A stretch of 64,000 nucleotides of DNA from the NCBI GenBank assembly GCA_017473905.1, contig JAFUJA010000015.1, positions 1-64,000 of the forward strand, given 5' to 3'. Positions 1 to 11,440 of the stretch are shown in pieces (position 1 is the stretch's first letter; every line of letters begins with the position of its first letter). The position numbers and the translations under genes are program-made. This DNA comes from Lachnospiraceae bacterium. GTDB taxonomy: Bacteria > Bacillota > Clostridia > Lachnospirales > Lachnospiraceae. A model generated the notes under the pieces. The model had not been told where the DNA came from, made no database searches, and worked only from the letters and a program-made list of their open reading frames with translations.

Positions 1-259
1 ATCCGCTTACATATGTTGCAAAGGATGTAGCATAATCCTGTATGGCTTGTAAGAGAAAAGCAGTATATACAGGATACATATCACTGATATAAGACTTGAC
101 TGCATTTGCTCCCGTTCCCTGTAATTTCAGATTCGTTGCAATTGCCAGCATCTTCTTTTGTATATCATCCAGACATTCCTGCCAATGTGAAAGCTTTTCA
201 TTGGATGCGGACATGTAATTAAGTTGCGTTACATAATCCACATGAAATTCATTCCCCAT
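1..259 (-). CDS. LXG-domain polymorphic toxin, N-terminal fragment (cut by window edge)
   Basis: Only the first 86 codons are inside the window; the rest lies beyond the left edge. The start is ATG at 259 with an AAAGGAG ribosome site about 10 nt upstream. The translation begins MGNEFHVDYV and contains LQGTGANAVKSYISDMYPV around residues 49-67, followed by an amphipathic helix ending DYATSFATYVSG. The G-x-G-x-x-A-x-K-x-Y pattern followed by a long helix fits the LXG domain, the helical export domain of type VII-secreted toxins of Firmicutes. By family knowledge such proteins carry a variable C-terminal toxin and an immunity gene downstream; here both would lie outside the window. No small Lap or WXG partner gene is visible upstream. 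Assignment rests on pattern recognition over a short stretch. Confidence 0.55.
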   Translation of the reverse strand, partial: MGNEFHVDYVTQLNYMSASNEKLSHWQECLDDIQKKMLAIATNLKLQGTGANAVKSYISDMYPVYTAFLLQAIQDYATSFATYVSG

Positions 260-337
260 ATTATTCTGACTCCTTTTACTTAGAACACATTTCAAATATA
301 GATACAATTTTCATTATTATTTAATCAATTACAAATG

Positions 338-367
338 ATTTTATCATAATATGTAATCGCATGTAAA
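338..367 (-). promoter_or_regulatory. Putative sigma-A promoter of the LXG gene
   Basis: On the minus strand TTTACA (367-362) is followed after 18 bp by TAAAAT (343-338), about 80 bp upstream of the LXG start codon. The whole 260-420 stretch is AT-rich and holds no other gene. Confidence 0.4.
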
Positions 368-420
368 TATTTGACACTATCAACAGATACTTATTTTATA
401 ATTAAATTTTTTTCATTCTA

Positions 421-447
421 AAAGGGCTGACAATTTGCCAGCCCTTT
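421..447. terminator. Hairpin terminator
   Basis: Perfect 9-bp inverted repeat AAAGGGCTG / CAGCCCTTT with a 9-nt loop, followed on the plus strand by a T-rich stretch and on the minus strand by TTTT. It lies downstream of the minus-strand gyr/acyltransferase block, so it most likely ends that transcript before the LXG promoter. Confidence 0.7.
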
Positions 448-514
448 ATTTTGTCTTTTTAAACTTAACCAAAATGAAAAAATTAAAGAAGTTTAAAGAC
501 ACTTTAAATTTTTT

Positions 515-1581
515 TTAACACAAATACCTTCCCACAAAAGGGATTCTCCTTAAAACTGCAGCTACGACTCCGCAGAATACAAAGCATACGGCAGTAATCA
601 TAACAATTTCCACCGGCTCATTGAAGCGTCCCACAATCAGTTCCTCACCAAGCACATAATCCAGAACCGTAATGTGCATGATATAAATTCCAAATGTGTC
701 CAACGCCACATTTTTGGTTATTTTCTGCACAAATTCCGGGAATTTTACCTTCTTGCAAATATCATTCACCAAAACAAACAAGGCAACAATATTAACGAAA
801 GTAAATATTCCGAAACTGTCGTAAATACCCGGCGTATAGGTTCCGCTTATTTCAGAAAGACGATTGGACACCAGGTAATTGATGGCGATTCCGAAAGGAA
901 CCGTACAATAAACTGCGATTTTTAATTTAGCGGAAAGTCCGTATTTTACCAGATAATATCCGAGTATGAAATATCCCAGATAGCCGGTTAATTCAATAAT
1001 ACGTATATCATCCATGATTCTTTGAACCAGTGTTCTGTCAATGAAAAGAATGATTGTCATTCGTATAATCTGGAAAACAATATAAAGCAAAAGTAAATAT
1101 TCGATTTCCTTCTTTTTTGCATTATGAACCCATGTACGAAGAATAGGAGTTAATGCATACAGACCGGATAAGGTAAACAGAAACCAAAAATGTTCCGATG
1201 AAAACACACATCCGTATATGGTTCTTGCAATTCCCTGATTCCAGAAATCAAAATCCCAGAAATATATACTCTGATATATATAATACGTAAAAGACCAAAT
1301 ACAAAACAATATCACCATTCGAAGGATATTGTGAATCCATATTTTTTAACCGTAACTTCTTTTTTTTCATCAAGAAAAATTGCTCCGCTTATCATGAAAA
1401 ATACAGGAACTCCGAATCTCGATATGGAATTGATTAAATTCGCAATCCTAAAGTCTAAAGAACCAACTTCATTCATCATAATAAACTTTGTGGTAACATG
1501 CAGCACCACAACACTTAATGCTGAAATGATTCTTAAAACATCAAAGGAAATATTTCTCGCTTTTGTATTGTTTTGATTCAT
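515..1581 (-). pseudogene. Acyltransferase family 3 membrane protein, frameshifted
   Basis: Two overlapping reading frames together make one acyltransferase-3 (OatA/WecH-like) protein of about 355 residues, the usual family length. The upstream part (1312-1581) begins MNQNNTKARNISFDVLRIIS and holds the family's N-terminal D-x-x-R and a catalytic-type His (VVVLHVTTKF), then FGVPVFFMISG. The downstream part (515-1318) continues with multiple membrane helices, HFWFL and GIYIMH. The frames are joined if one A is added to a run of six A (minus strand; T-run near 1345-1350): V-K-K-I-W-I-H-N-I-L-R then continues in frame. The gene starts 12 bp after gyrA, so it is probably co-transcribed with it. 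It could be a decayed gene, a phase-variable gene, or an assembly error in a homopolymer. Confidence 0.8.
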
Positions 1582-1593
1582 AATAAGTCCGTC

Positions 1594-4155
1594 TTATTCC
1601 TCAGAATTCTGTTCGGATTCTTTCTCTTCTGAAACAGAATCATCTGTTTCTTTTATTTCTTCTACCACTTCATTACTTAAATCTTCCACGTCAACTTCAC
1701 CATTGTCATCGGTTACTTTTTCACGAACCTTGGCAATTTTAGCTACAGTAACGTTTTTATCAAGATTAATAAGTTTTACACCTGAAGTGATTCTTCCCAA
1801 CGTGGATACATCTTCCATAGGAATCTGGATAATGATACCTGCTGTGGTAATCATCATAATTTCATGGTCATCATTTACCGCTTTTACGCCGATTACTTCG
1901 CCGGTTTTTTCGGTAATTTTATAGCATTTAACACCCTTACCGCCACGTTTCTGAACGTTAAATTCCTCTAAGTAGGTGCGCTTGCCCATACCGTTTTCGG
2001 ATACAATAAGGAGAGAATCTCCCTGATGATCCAGCTGCATACCGACAATTTCATCCTGGTCAGCAAGATTCATACCGATAACACCCATGGATGTTCTTCC
2101 GGTAGCGCGTACATCGGTTTCCTTGAAACAGATACACATACCCTGCTTGGTTACAAGATAAATTAAGGTATCCTTATCCGTGGATTTTACTTCAATTAAT
2201 TCATCATCTTCACGAAGTGTAATTGCCTGCAAACCGTTTTTACGAATATTGGCATATTCCGTAATATGAGTTTTCTTTACAATACCTTTTCTGGTTACCA
2301 TGAAGAGATTTCTTGTTTCTTCATATTCCTTAATGGGAATAATCGCGGAAATCTTCTCGCCGGGATTCAACTGCAACAGGTTAATAATCGCAACACCTCT
2401 TGCTGTTCTGCCGGCTTCCGGAATTTCATAAGCCTTCAGACGATACACACGACCCATATTGGTAAAGAACATGATATAGTGGTGGGTTGTGGTCATAAGA
2501 AGATCTTCAATGTAATCATCTTCAATTGTCTGCATTCCCTTGATACCACGACCGCCTCTGTGCTGGGATTTGAAGTTATCCACAGTCATTCTCTTCACAT
2601 AACCTAAGCTTGTCATGGCAATGACGGTATTTTCATTTGGAACAAGATCTTCCATGGAAATATCGAATTCATCAAAACCGATGGAAGTTCTTCTTTCATC
2701 TCCGTACTTCTGCCCAATTAAAATAATTTCTTCTTTGATAACACCGAGAAGCTTCTTTTCATCTGCCAGAATAGATTTAAAATATGCAATCTTTTCCAGT
2801 AATTCTCTGTGTTCATTCTCGATTTTTTCTCTTTCCAGACCTGTCAACGCACGTAAACGCATGTCCACGATTGCCTGAGCCTGAATTTCTGTCAAAGCGA
2901 AGCGCTCCATCAAAGAATTTTTAGCTTCCTGAGTATCTTTACTTCCTCTGATAATTGCGATTACTTCATCAATATTATCAAGAGCAATCAAATAACCCTG
3001 TAAAATATGGTCTCGCTTCTCTGCTTCATTTAAATCATACTTTGTTCTTCTGGTAACAACTTCCTTCTGATGCTCAAGATAGTAAGTAAGCATTTCAAGA
3101 ATATTTAAAACCTTAGGCTCGTTGTTTACCAGTGCAAGCATAATGACACCGAATGTATCCTGTAACTGTGTATGTTTATACAAATGATTCAACATAACAT
3201 TAGGATTTACGTCCTTACGAAGTTCAATTACCACACGCATACCTTCACGGTTGGATTCATCACGTAAGTCGGTAATACCGTCGATTTTTTTATCTTTTAC
3301 AAGTTCCGCGATTTTTTCAATCAGGCGGGCTTTGTTTACCATATAAGGTAACTCGGTAACAACGATTCTGTTTTTACCGTTCTGAAGTGTTTCAATATTT
3401 GTAACCGCACGCACTCTGATTTTACCGCGACCGGTACGATATGCTTCTTCAATGCCTCTTGTACCGAGAATCATAGCACCTGTAGGAAAATCGGGTCCCT
3501 TGATTACATCTAAAATTTCTTCGATTTCCGTTGCACGGTCTTCTTCCACTCTGTTGTCAATGATTTTAACAACGGCATTGATGGTTTCACGAAGATTGTG
3601 GGGAGGAATATTGGTAGCCATACCTACCGCAATACCTGTTGTACCGTTAACCAAAAGGTTAGGATAACGGCTGGGTAAAACTACAGGTTCCTGCTCCGTT
3701 TCATCAAAGTTAGGTACGAAATCAACCGTATCTTTATTGATATCTCTTAATAATTCAACAGAAATTTTGGACAGTCTGGCTTCCGTATAACGCATCGCAG
3801 CCGCACCGTCACCATCCACGGAACCGAAGTTACCGTGACCGTCAACCAGAGGATATCTGGTAGACCATTCCTGAGCCATATTAACCAAAGCGCCGTAAAT
3901 TGAGCTGTCACCATGAGGGTGATATTTACCCATGGTATCACCGACGATACGGGCACTCTTTCTGTGAGGCTTGTCCGGTCCGTTATGAAGTTCTTCCATG
4001 GAGAAGAGAACACGTCTCTGAACAGGTTTTAAACCATCTCTTACATCAGGAAGAGCACGAGCGGCAATAACACTCATGGCATAGTCGATGTAACAGGTTT
4101 CCATGGTTTTTTTCAGATCAACTTCTTGCACTTTATCAAAAATTGTATCATCCAT
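1594..4155 (-). CDS. gyrA: DNA gyrase subunit A
   Basis: GyrA is the DNA-cleaving subunit of gyrase, which with GyrB introduces negative supercoils. The 853-residue product has the winged-helix/quinolone-binding segment [14 protein letters not shown] (residues 77-90), the catalytic tyrosine in [10 protein letters not shown], and a C-terminal beta-pinwheel containing the GyrA box QKRGGKG. The GyrA box separates it from ParC. It ends in an acidic tail rich in Asp and Glu (last ~45 residues). The residue matching E. coli Ser83 is Ser84, but the one matching Asp87 is Gly88. ATG start with AGGAG upstream; it begins 15 bp after the gyrB stop, so the two are one operon with recF and the S4 gene. Confidence 0.98.
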   Translation of the reverse strand: MDDTIFDKVQEVDLKKTMETCYIDYAMSVIAARALPDVRDGLKPVQRRVLFSMEELHNGPDKPHRKSARIVGDTMGKYHPHGDSSIYGALVNMAQEWSTRYPLVDGHGNFGSVDGDGAAAMRYTEARLSKISVELLRDINKDTVDFVPNFDETEQEPVVLPSRYPNLLVNGTTGIAVGMATNIPPHNLRETINAVVKIIDNRVEEDRATEIEEILDVIKGPDFPTGAMILGTRGIEEAYRTGRGKIRVRAVTNIETLQNGKNRIVVTELPYMVNKARLIEKIAELVKDKKIDGITDLRDESNREGMRVVIELRKDVNPNVMLNHLYKHTQLQDTFGVIMLALVNNEPKVLNILEMLTYYLEHQKEVVTRRTKYDLNEAEKRDHILQGYLIALDNIDEVIAIIRGSKDTQEAKNSLMERFALTEIQAQAIVDMRLRALTGLEREKIENEHRELLEKIAYFKSILADEKKLLGVIKEEIILIGQKYGDERRTSIGFDEFDISMEDLVPNENTVIAMTSLGYVKRMTVDNFKSQHRGGRGIKGMQTIEDDYIEDLLMTTTHHYIMFFTNMGRVYRLKAYEIPEAGRTARGVAIINLLQLNPGEKISAIIPIKEYEETRNLFMVTRKGIVKKTHITEYANIRKNGLQAITLREDDELIEVKSTDKDTLIYLVTKQGMCICFKETDVRATGRTSMGVIGMNLADQDEIVGMQLDHQGDSLLIVSENGMGKRTYLEEFNVQKRGGKGVKCYKITEKTGEVIGVKAVNDDHEIMMITTAGIIIQIPMEDVSTLGRITSGVKLINLDKNVTVAKIAKVREKVTDDNGEVDVEDLSNEVVEEIKETDDSVSEEKESEQNSEE

Positions 4156-4170
4156 TTTTAGTGGCTCCTA

Positions 4171-7190
<3,020 letters not shown>

Positions 7191-7207
7191 TTTTTTACCT
7201 GCTTTAC

Positions 7208-7414
7208 TTATTCCACGGTAACTTTCATACCGTTGTATTCCACTACATCTCCGGCATGAATTTTTTTACCCCGCTGGTATTCCACTTCACCGTTTACTTT
7301 AACCAATCCGTCCTGAATTAAAAACTTGGCATCACTTCCGTTGGAAACCATATTTGCTGCCTTCATTAACTGGCATAATTTTATAAAATCATCTTTTAAA
7401 ACAAATTTATCCAT
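7208..7414 (-). CDS. yaaA: S4-domain RNA-binding protein YaaA
   Basis: Small S4-type RNA-binding protein, encoded between dnaN and recF in most Firmicutes; the B. subtilis protein is linked to ribosome maturation. The S4 fold is visible: LCQLMKAANMVSNGSDAK, then LIQDGLVKVNGEVEYQRGKKI and VVEYNG. The frame stays open from a TTG 12 nt upstream, but that TTG immediately precedes GGGAGG, which serves as the ribosome site for the ATG at 7414. I therefore use the ATG, giving 68 residues beginning MDKFVLKDDF. The gap to the dnaN stop is 15 bp. Confidence 0.9.
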   Translation of the reverse strand: MDKFVLKDDFIKLCQLMKAANMVSNGSDAKFLIQDGLVKVNGEVEYQRGKKIHAGDVVEYNGMKVTVE

Positions 7415-7429
7415 TCTGCCTCCCAAAAA

Positions 7430-8539
7430 TTAGCTTACTGTAGTAAAGTTAACCGGTAAAATCAGATAAACATAGTTCTGTTCTTCGTCTCTGATAAAAC
7501 AGGGAGCCTTAGGATTTACAAGATAAAGTGTTACTTCTTCTTCATCGATAACACGAAGAGCATCCATCAGGAACTTGGGATTGAAGCCAATCATAATATC
7601 CTTACCTTCTTTGGTAATAACGATTTCTTCCTTCATGCTGCCCACAACGGAATTGATTTTTAATTCCATCATTTCATCCTGAACGTTGATGATAACAGGC
7701 TTTTTATCACCTTCTTTTACAAGAAGGGTTGCTCTGTCGATACAGTCCATAAACATCTTTTTATTGATTTTAAATTTGGTTTCATAATCTGTGGAAAGCA
7801 TCTGATCAATCTTAAAATACTCGCCTTCAATCAATCTGGAAACCATAACGGTAGAATCAAATTCAAAAATAATAAATTTATCTTCGAAGTAGATAATAAC
7901 ATCTTTTTCTGCTTCACCGGTTAAAATCTTCATAAGCTCGGTAAGGCTCTTACCGGGAACGATGGCATGTCTGTCTTCATAACTGTTTTTCATAAAAATC
8001 TTACGGATGGAAATACGGTGTCCGTCCAAAGATACAACCTTAAAACAATTATATTTGATATCAAAATATTCTCCGCCCATAGCTTTATTGGTATCATTGT
8101 CGCTAATGGAGAAAATAGTCTGTCTGATTACTTCCTTCAAAGCAAACTGGGAAATTTCCACGCCATTTTCTTTTTTGATGGCAGGAAGGTCAATAAATTC
8201 TTCCCAGTTTCTTCCCATAATGCTGAATTTTGAATTTTCACAGATAATGGTTGTTTTATAATCATTGTCTGTTTCGATAATTACGTAATTGTCGGGAAGT
8301 TTACGTACGATTTCAAGAAATACCTTGGATTCTAAAGCAATAATACCTTTTTCTTCTATGTCACCTTCAATAAAAGTTTCAATTCCCAAATCCATATCAT
8401 TTCCTACAAGACGAATCATTCCTTCTCTTGCGTCAATTAAAATACATTCCAGAATAGACATGGAAGTCTTATTGGGAACTGCTTTTGAAACAGTCTGTAC
8501 ACCACGTAAAAGATTTGATTTTTTAATAGTAAGTCTCAT
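7430..8539 (-). CDS. dnaN: DNA polymerase III beta subunit (sliding clamp)
   Basis: Processivity clamp of the replicative polymerase: three topologically similar domains form a head-to-tail dimer ring around DNA. The 369-residue length, the start MRLTIKKSNLLRGVQTVSKA, the middle-domain start near FKINKKMFMDCIDRA and the C-terminal end YVYLILPVNFTTVS (clamp pocket residues near the LPVN end) are typical. It lies downstream of dnaA across a 217-bp gap that probably holds the origin unwinding element. AAGGAAGGAG precedes the ATG by 12 nt. Confidence 0.97.
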   Translation of the reverse strand: MRLTIKKSNLLRGVQTVSKAVPNKTSMSILECILIDAREGMIRLVGNDMDLGIETFIEGDIEEKGIIALESKVFLEIVRKLPDNYVIIETDNDYKTTIICENSKFSIMGRNWEEFIDLPAIKKENGVEISQFALKEVIRQTIFSISDNDTNKAMGGEYFDIKYNCFKVVSLDGHRISIRKIFMKNSYEDRHAIVPGKSLTELMKILTGEAEKDVIIYFEDKFIIFEFDSTVMVSRLIEGEYFKIDQMLSTDYETKFKINKKMFMDCIDRATLLVKEGDKKPVIINVQDEMMELKINSVVGSMKEEIVITKEGKDIMIGFNPKFLMDALRVIDEEEVTLYLVNPKAPCFIRDEEQNYVYLILPVNFTTVS

Positions 8540-8756
8540 GTGCAGATAAAACTCCTTCCTTTTGCCAAAACAATTTAACGGGTTGTGAAAAATGTGATGA
8601 CCACGATTTTTTTATAAATAAATATTAAAATAATTAGTAGTATTAGTATTAGTGGTTGTTAATAAGTGCATAACCCTATTAATTATACTAAAAATCTGGA
8701 CAAATTGAAATGAAAAACTTGTTAAAATTAAAAGAATAACTAAAAATTAATTCACA
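8540..8756. other. Candidate origin unwinding element between dnaA and dnaN
   Basis: Non-coding gap of 217 bp. It contains a very AT-rich run (about 8605-8640) continuing into six triplets TAG TAG TAT TAG TAT TAG at 8635-8652. About 12 bp beyond lies AGTGCATAA (8665-8673), the reverse of TTATGCACT, one mismatch from the DnaA box TTATNCACA. Two more one-mismatch boxes are TGTGAAAAA (8584-8592, reversed) and TAATTCACA (8748-8756). A box next to triplets reading 3'-GAT-5' away from it is the arrangement described for DnaA-trio elements of bacterial origins. The segment must also hold the dnaN promoter region. Confidence 0.6.
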
Positions 8757-10130
8757 TTAATTGGGGATAATTTTCTTTTTAATAATTTCAAGCTGCTCAG
8801 AAAGCTCTTTATTTGTTTCTAACTGTTCCTCAATCCTGTTAACTCCGTGTAAAACTGTGGTATGATCTTTTTTATCCATGATTTTACCGATGTTGTTTAA
8901 AGATATATCTGTCAGTTCACGGCAAAGATACATGGCAACGTGTCTGGCATTTACAATTTCCTGGTTTCTCTTTTTAGATAAAATATCCTGGGTAGTAAGG
9001 CCGTAGTGTTCTGCAACCACATCAATAATAATAGTAGGAGTAATTACCTTGGGCTTATCCGGATAAATCATGTCTTTTAAAGCTTCTTCCGCAAGTTCCA
9101 TGGTAATTTCCCTGTTACTGATTTTACTGAAAGCAATTAATTTGTTAAAAGCACCTTCCAGTTCACGGATATTTGATTTGATGTTATTTGCTATATATTC
9201 GATGACTTCATTGCTGATAGATGAAGTTTTACCGTAAGATTCTGCAATTTTAAGTAAAATAGCCACTCTTGTTTCATAGTTGGGAGGCTGGATATCAGCC
9301 GTAAGCCCCTGCTGGAATCTGGAACTGAAGCGTTCTTCCAGGGTTTCCATCTGTTTGGGATGTTTATCTGAGGAAATAATGATCGCCTTTCCTGCATTGT
9401 ATAAGGAATTAAAAGTATGGAAGAATTCTTCCTGTGTCATTTCCTTACCTATAATAAACTGGATATCGTCAATTAAAAGTACATCCACGGTACGGTACTT
9501 ATCTCTTAACTTATTAATAGAAGAAGAATTACCGCTACGGATGGATTCAATTACTTCGTTCGTGAAGTTTTCACTGTTTACATATAAAACCTTGGTATTG
9601 GGATTGGTATCCAATATGTAATGGCCAATGGAATGCATGAGGTGGGTCTTCCCGAGTCCGGGTCCTCCGTAAATAAAAAGAGGATTAAAAACTTCACCGG
9701 GAGACTCAGCTACCGCAAGACATGCCGAATGGGCAAAATTATTGTTACCGCCTACCACAAAGTTATCGAAAGTATATTTGGAATTTAAATTTGCCTGTTT
9801 ATATAATTCTTCATTATTGATATCTTTGGCTGTAATTACGGTTTCTTCTTCTTTATGATTCTCCGGAACATCGGTTTTCAGAATAAAATTAACCTCATAA
9901 TTACAGTTCATCAGCTCAGAAATGGTAACCTGAAAGAATACTTTATATTTCCTTACCACATAATCAAGAATATGAGACTGGTCGGAAGAAATCACAATGG
10001 TAACCACATTTCCTTCCACGCTGTGAAATTTGGTAATTTCAATCCAGGTAGTATAAGCTACGTCTGTTAAGCCGTATTCTTTCTTTATAGTAGATTTAAT
10101 TAGCTCCCAATTTTGTTCTATCTCGTGCAT
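8757..10130 (-). CDS. dnaA: Chromosomal replication initiator DnaA
   Basis: AAA+ initiator that binds DnaA boxes and opens oriC. Seen in order: an N-terminal DnaB/SirA-contact domain (WELIKSTIKKEYG), a linker, the AAA+ core with Walker A FIYGGPGLGKTHLMHS and Walker B VDVLLIDDIQF, and the C-terminal DNA-binding domain with the signature KKDHTTVLHGVNRIEEQ. The frame is open 39 nt further upstream, but the ATG at 10130 is preceded by GGAGG at ideal distance and gives the usual MHEIEQNWEL start (457 residues). It is transcribed away from the DnaA-box cluster. Confidence 0.97.
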   Translation of the reverse strand: MHEIEQNWELIKSTIKKEYGLTDVAYTTWIEITKFHSVEGNVVTIVISSDQSHILDYVVRKYKVFFQVTISELMNCNYEVNFILKTDVPENHKEEETVITAKDINNEELYKQANLNSKYTFDNFVVGGNNNFAHSACLAVAESPGEVFNPLFIYGGPGLGKTHLMHSIGHYILDTNPNTKVLYVNSENFTNEVIESIRSGNSSSINKLRDKYRTVDVLLIDDIQFIIGKEMTQEEFFHTFNSLYNAGKAIIISSDKHPKQMETLEERFSSRFQQGLTADIQPPNYETRVAILLKIAESYGKTSSISNEVIEYIANNIKSNIRELEGAFNKLIAFSKISNREITMELAEEALKDMIYPDKPKVITPTIIIDVVAEHYGLTTQDILSKKRNQEIVNARHVAMYLCRELTDISLNNIGKIMDKKDHTTVLHGVNRIEEQLETNKELSEQLEIIKKKIIPN

Positions 10131-10552
10131 ATAATCCTCCAATTCTGTATGCAAGATACAAAATACCACAATTTATATTACCTTAAAAATGAAAAAAATT
10201 CAAATTGTATCATGTAAATTTTTATGTAAACGTATAATATTGTTATTATGTTATAAATCACAAGTTATCCACAAAAGTGTGAATAACTTTTTACTCACTT
10301 TAAACATGCTAAAAATCTAAATTTTAAGATAATTTGTCGAAAAATGTTGTTTTTAATCCTTTTAAAAAGATAGTTATCCACAAGTAATTCACAAATTGTG
10401 GATTATTTATGTAAAGTTTTTATTTGCAACCCCTTTTCTATATTTAGTATTTTAAAAATATGGTAAGAACAAGATATAGTTTAAAAAAAATTTCACTAAT
10501 TTTTACCTTAAAAAATCAGTAGACATAATGAAATAAATTTAAGAAAAATTCC
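10131..10552. other. oriC DnaA-box cluster upstream of dnaA
   Basis: AT-rich intergenic region dividing the leftward and rightward gene blocks. Perfect DnaA boxes TTATCCACA occur at 10265-10273 and 10374-10382. TGTGAATAA at 10278-10286 is a perfect TTATTCACA on the other strand. TAATTCACA (10385-10393) and TGTGGATTA (10397-10405, reversed TAATCCACA) each differ by one base. Between the two groups lies TTTGTCGAAAAA (10333-10344), which matches the Spo0A-box core TGTCGAA. The right part (10440-10540) is almost entirely A and T. With the dnaA-dnaN gap it forms a bipartite origin like that of Bacillus. Confidence 0.88.
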
Positions 10553-10581
10553 TTGACTAAGCGGTTTTATTCCTATATAAT
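10553..10581 (+). promoter_or_regulatory. Sigma-A promoter of rpmH
   Basis: TTGACT (10553-10558), 17-bp spacer, TATAAT (10576-10581), 42 bp before the rpmH start codon. AAAGGAGGTG follows as the ribosome site. One of the best promoter matches in the window. Confidence 0.85.
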
Positions 10582-10622
10582 CACAATGATGTTCTCGACA
10601 CAAGTAAAGGAGGTGTTTGACT

Positions 10623-10757
10623 ATGAAAATGACATTTCAGCCGAAAAAAAGACAGAGATCCAAAGTTCACGGCTTTAGAGCAAGAATGAGTACTCCGGGC
10701 GGAAGAAAAGTTTTAGCTGCCAGAAGAGCAAAAGGAAGAAAGCAGTTATCAGCATAG
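10623..10757 (+). CDS. rpmH: 50S ribosomal protein L34
   Basis: Small, very basic 44-residue protein of the large ribosomal subunit. The sequence [18 protein letters not shown], then the L34 signature [14 protein letters not shown], and the terminal [11 protein letters not shown] match the family over its full length. Start ATG with AAAGGAGG upstream. It is the first gene on the right side of oriC and is read from its own strong promoter. A hairpin directly after the stop likely reduces read-through into rnpA, giving more L34 than RNase P protein. Confidence 0.97.
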   Translation: MKMTFQPKKRQRSKVHGFRARMSTPGGRKVLAARRAKGRKQLSA

Positions 10758-10780
10758 GCCGCAAATTTGTGGCCTTTTTT
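10757..10780 (+). terminator. rpmH-rnpA intercistronic terminator/attenuator
   Basis: GGCCGCAAA / TTTGTGGCC inverted repeat (10757-10774, one G-U pair) followed by six T. The stem begins at the last base of the rpmH stop codon. Because rnpA follows after 15 bp with no obvious promoter, it probably works as a partial terminator. Confidence 0.75.
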
Positions 10781-10795
10781 ATATAAGGAAACAAA

Positions 10796-11137
10796 ATGTA
10801 TTTTACAGAATCTTTAAGAAAGAATCGTGATTTTCAGTCTGTTTTTAAAAACGGTAAATCCAAAGGAAACAAATTATTCGTAATGTATGTGTCAGAATAT
10901 CAGCCGGGTAAAAACAGAATCGGAATATCTGTTAGTAAAAAAGTCGGAAACAGTGTTGTAAGACACAGGGTAAAACGACTTGTGAAAGAAAGTTACAGAT
11001 TACACGAAAAAATGTTTAATAGTGGTTTAAACATTGTAATCATAGCAAGAGCGGATGCTGCCGGAGCCACTTTTCAGGAAACGGAAAAAGCATTGTTACA
11101 TCTTATGAAGCTTCATTCCTTAATCGCTGAGCAGTGA
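10796..11137 (+). CDS. rnpA: Ribonuclease P protein component
   Basis: Protein cofactor of RNase P, which trims the 5' leader of tRNA precursors. The 113-residue product has the N-terminal RKNRDFQSVFKNG and the family signature KVGNSVVRHRVKRLVKESYR (RNR-type basic helix binding the RNA). Length is typical. It sits between rpmH and yidD as in most bacteria and is probably expressed by read-through from the rpmH promoter. Confidence 0.96.
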   Translation: MYFTESLRKNRDFQSVFKNGKSKGNKLFVMYVSEYQPGKNRIGISVSKKVGNSVVRHRVKRLVKESYRLHEKMFNSGLNIVIIARADAAGATFQETEKALLHLMKLHSLIAEQ

Positions 11138-11204
11138 TTAAAACAGATTTCTTCCTATTATATAAGAAGAAACAGTTTTGGATGAAGTAGTACGGTAATA
11201 AAAT

Positions 11205-11414
11205 ATGAAAAAAATATTGATTGCTGTGATAAAGTTTTATCAGATTTATATTTCTCCATTAAAGACAACGAAATGTCCTTATTACCCTACCTGTTCCCAA
11301 TATGGCTTGGAAGCCATTCAGAAACACGGAGTGATAAAAGGACTTCTTCTTGCGTCCTGGAGAATATTGCGTTGTAATCCTTTTTCAAAGGGAGGATATG
11401 ATCCCGTACCCTGA
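11205..11414 (+). CDS. yidD: Membrane protein insertion efficiency factor YidD
   Basis: Small 69-residue protein thought to assist the YidC/Sec insertion machinery at the inner face of the membrane. The family motifs are complete: an amphipathic N-terminal helix, [22 protein letters not shown], and [14 protein letters not shown] near the end. It is followed after 26 bp by yidC, supporting the functional link. Confidence 0.95.
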   Translation: MKKILIAVIKFYQIYISPLKTTKCPYYPTCSQYGLEAIQKHGVIKGLLLASWRILRCNPFSKGGYDPVP

Positions 11415-11440
11415 AAGGATGACAGTCAGGAGGTTTATAA

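Noticed and set aside
8540..10552. CRISPR-like or iteron repeats in the origin
   Set aside because: Repeated motifs are DnaA boxes and A/T runs; there are no regularly spaced direct repeats.
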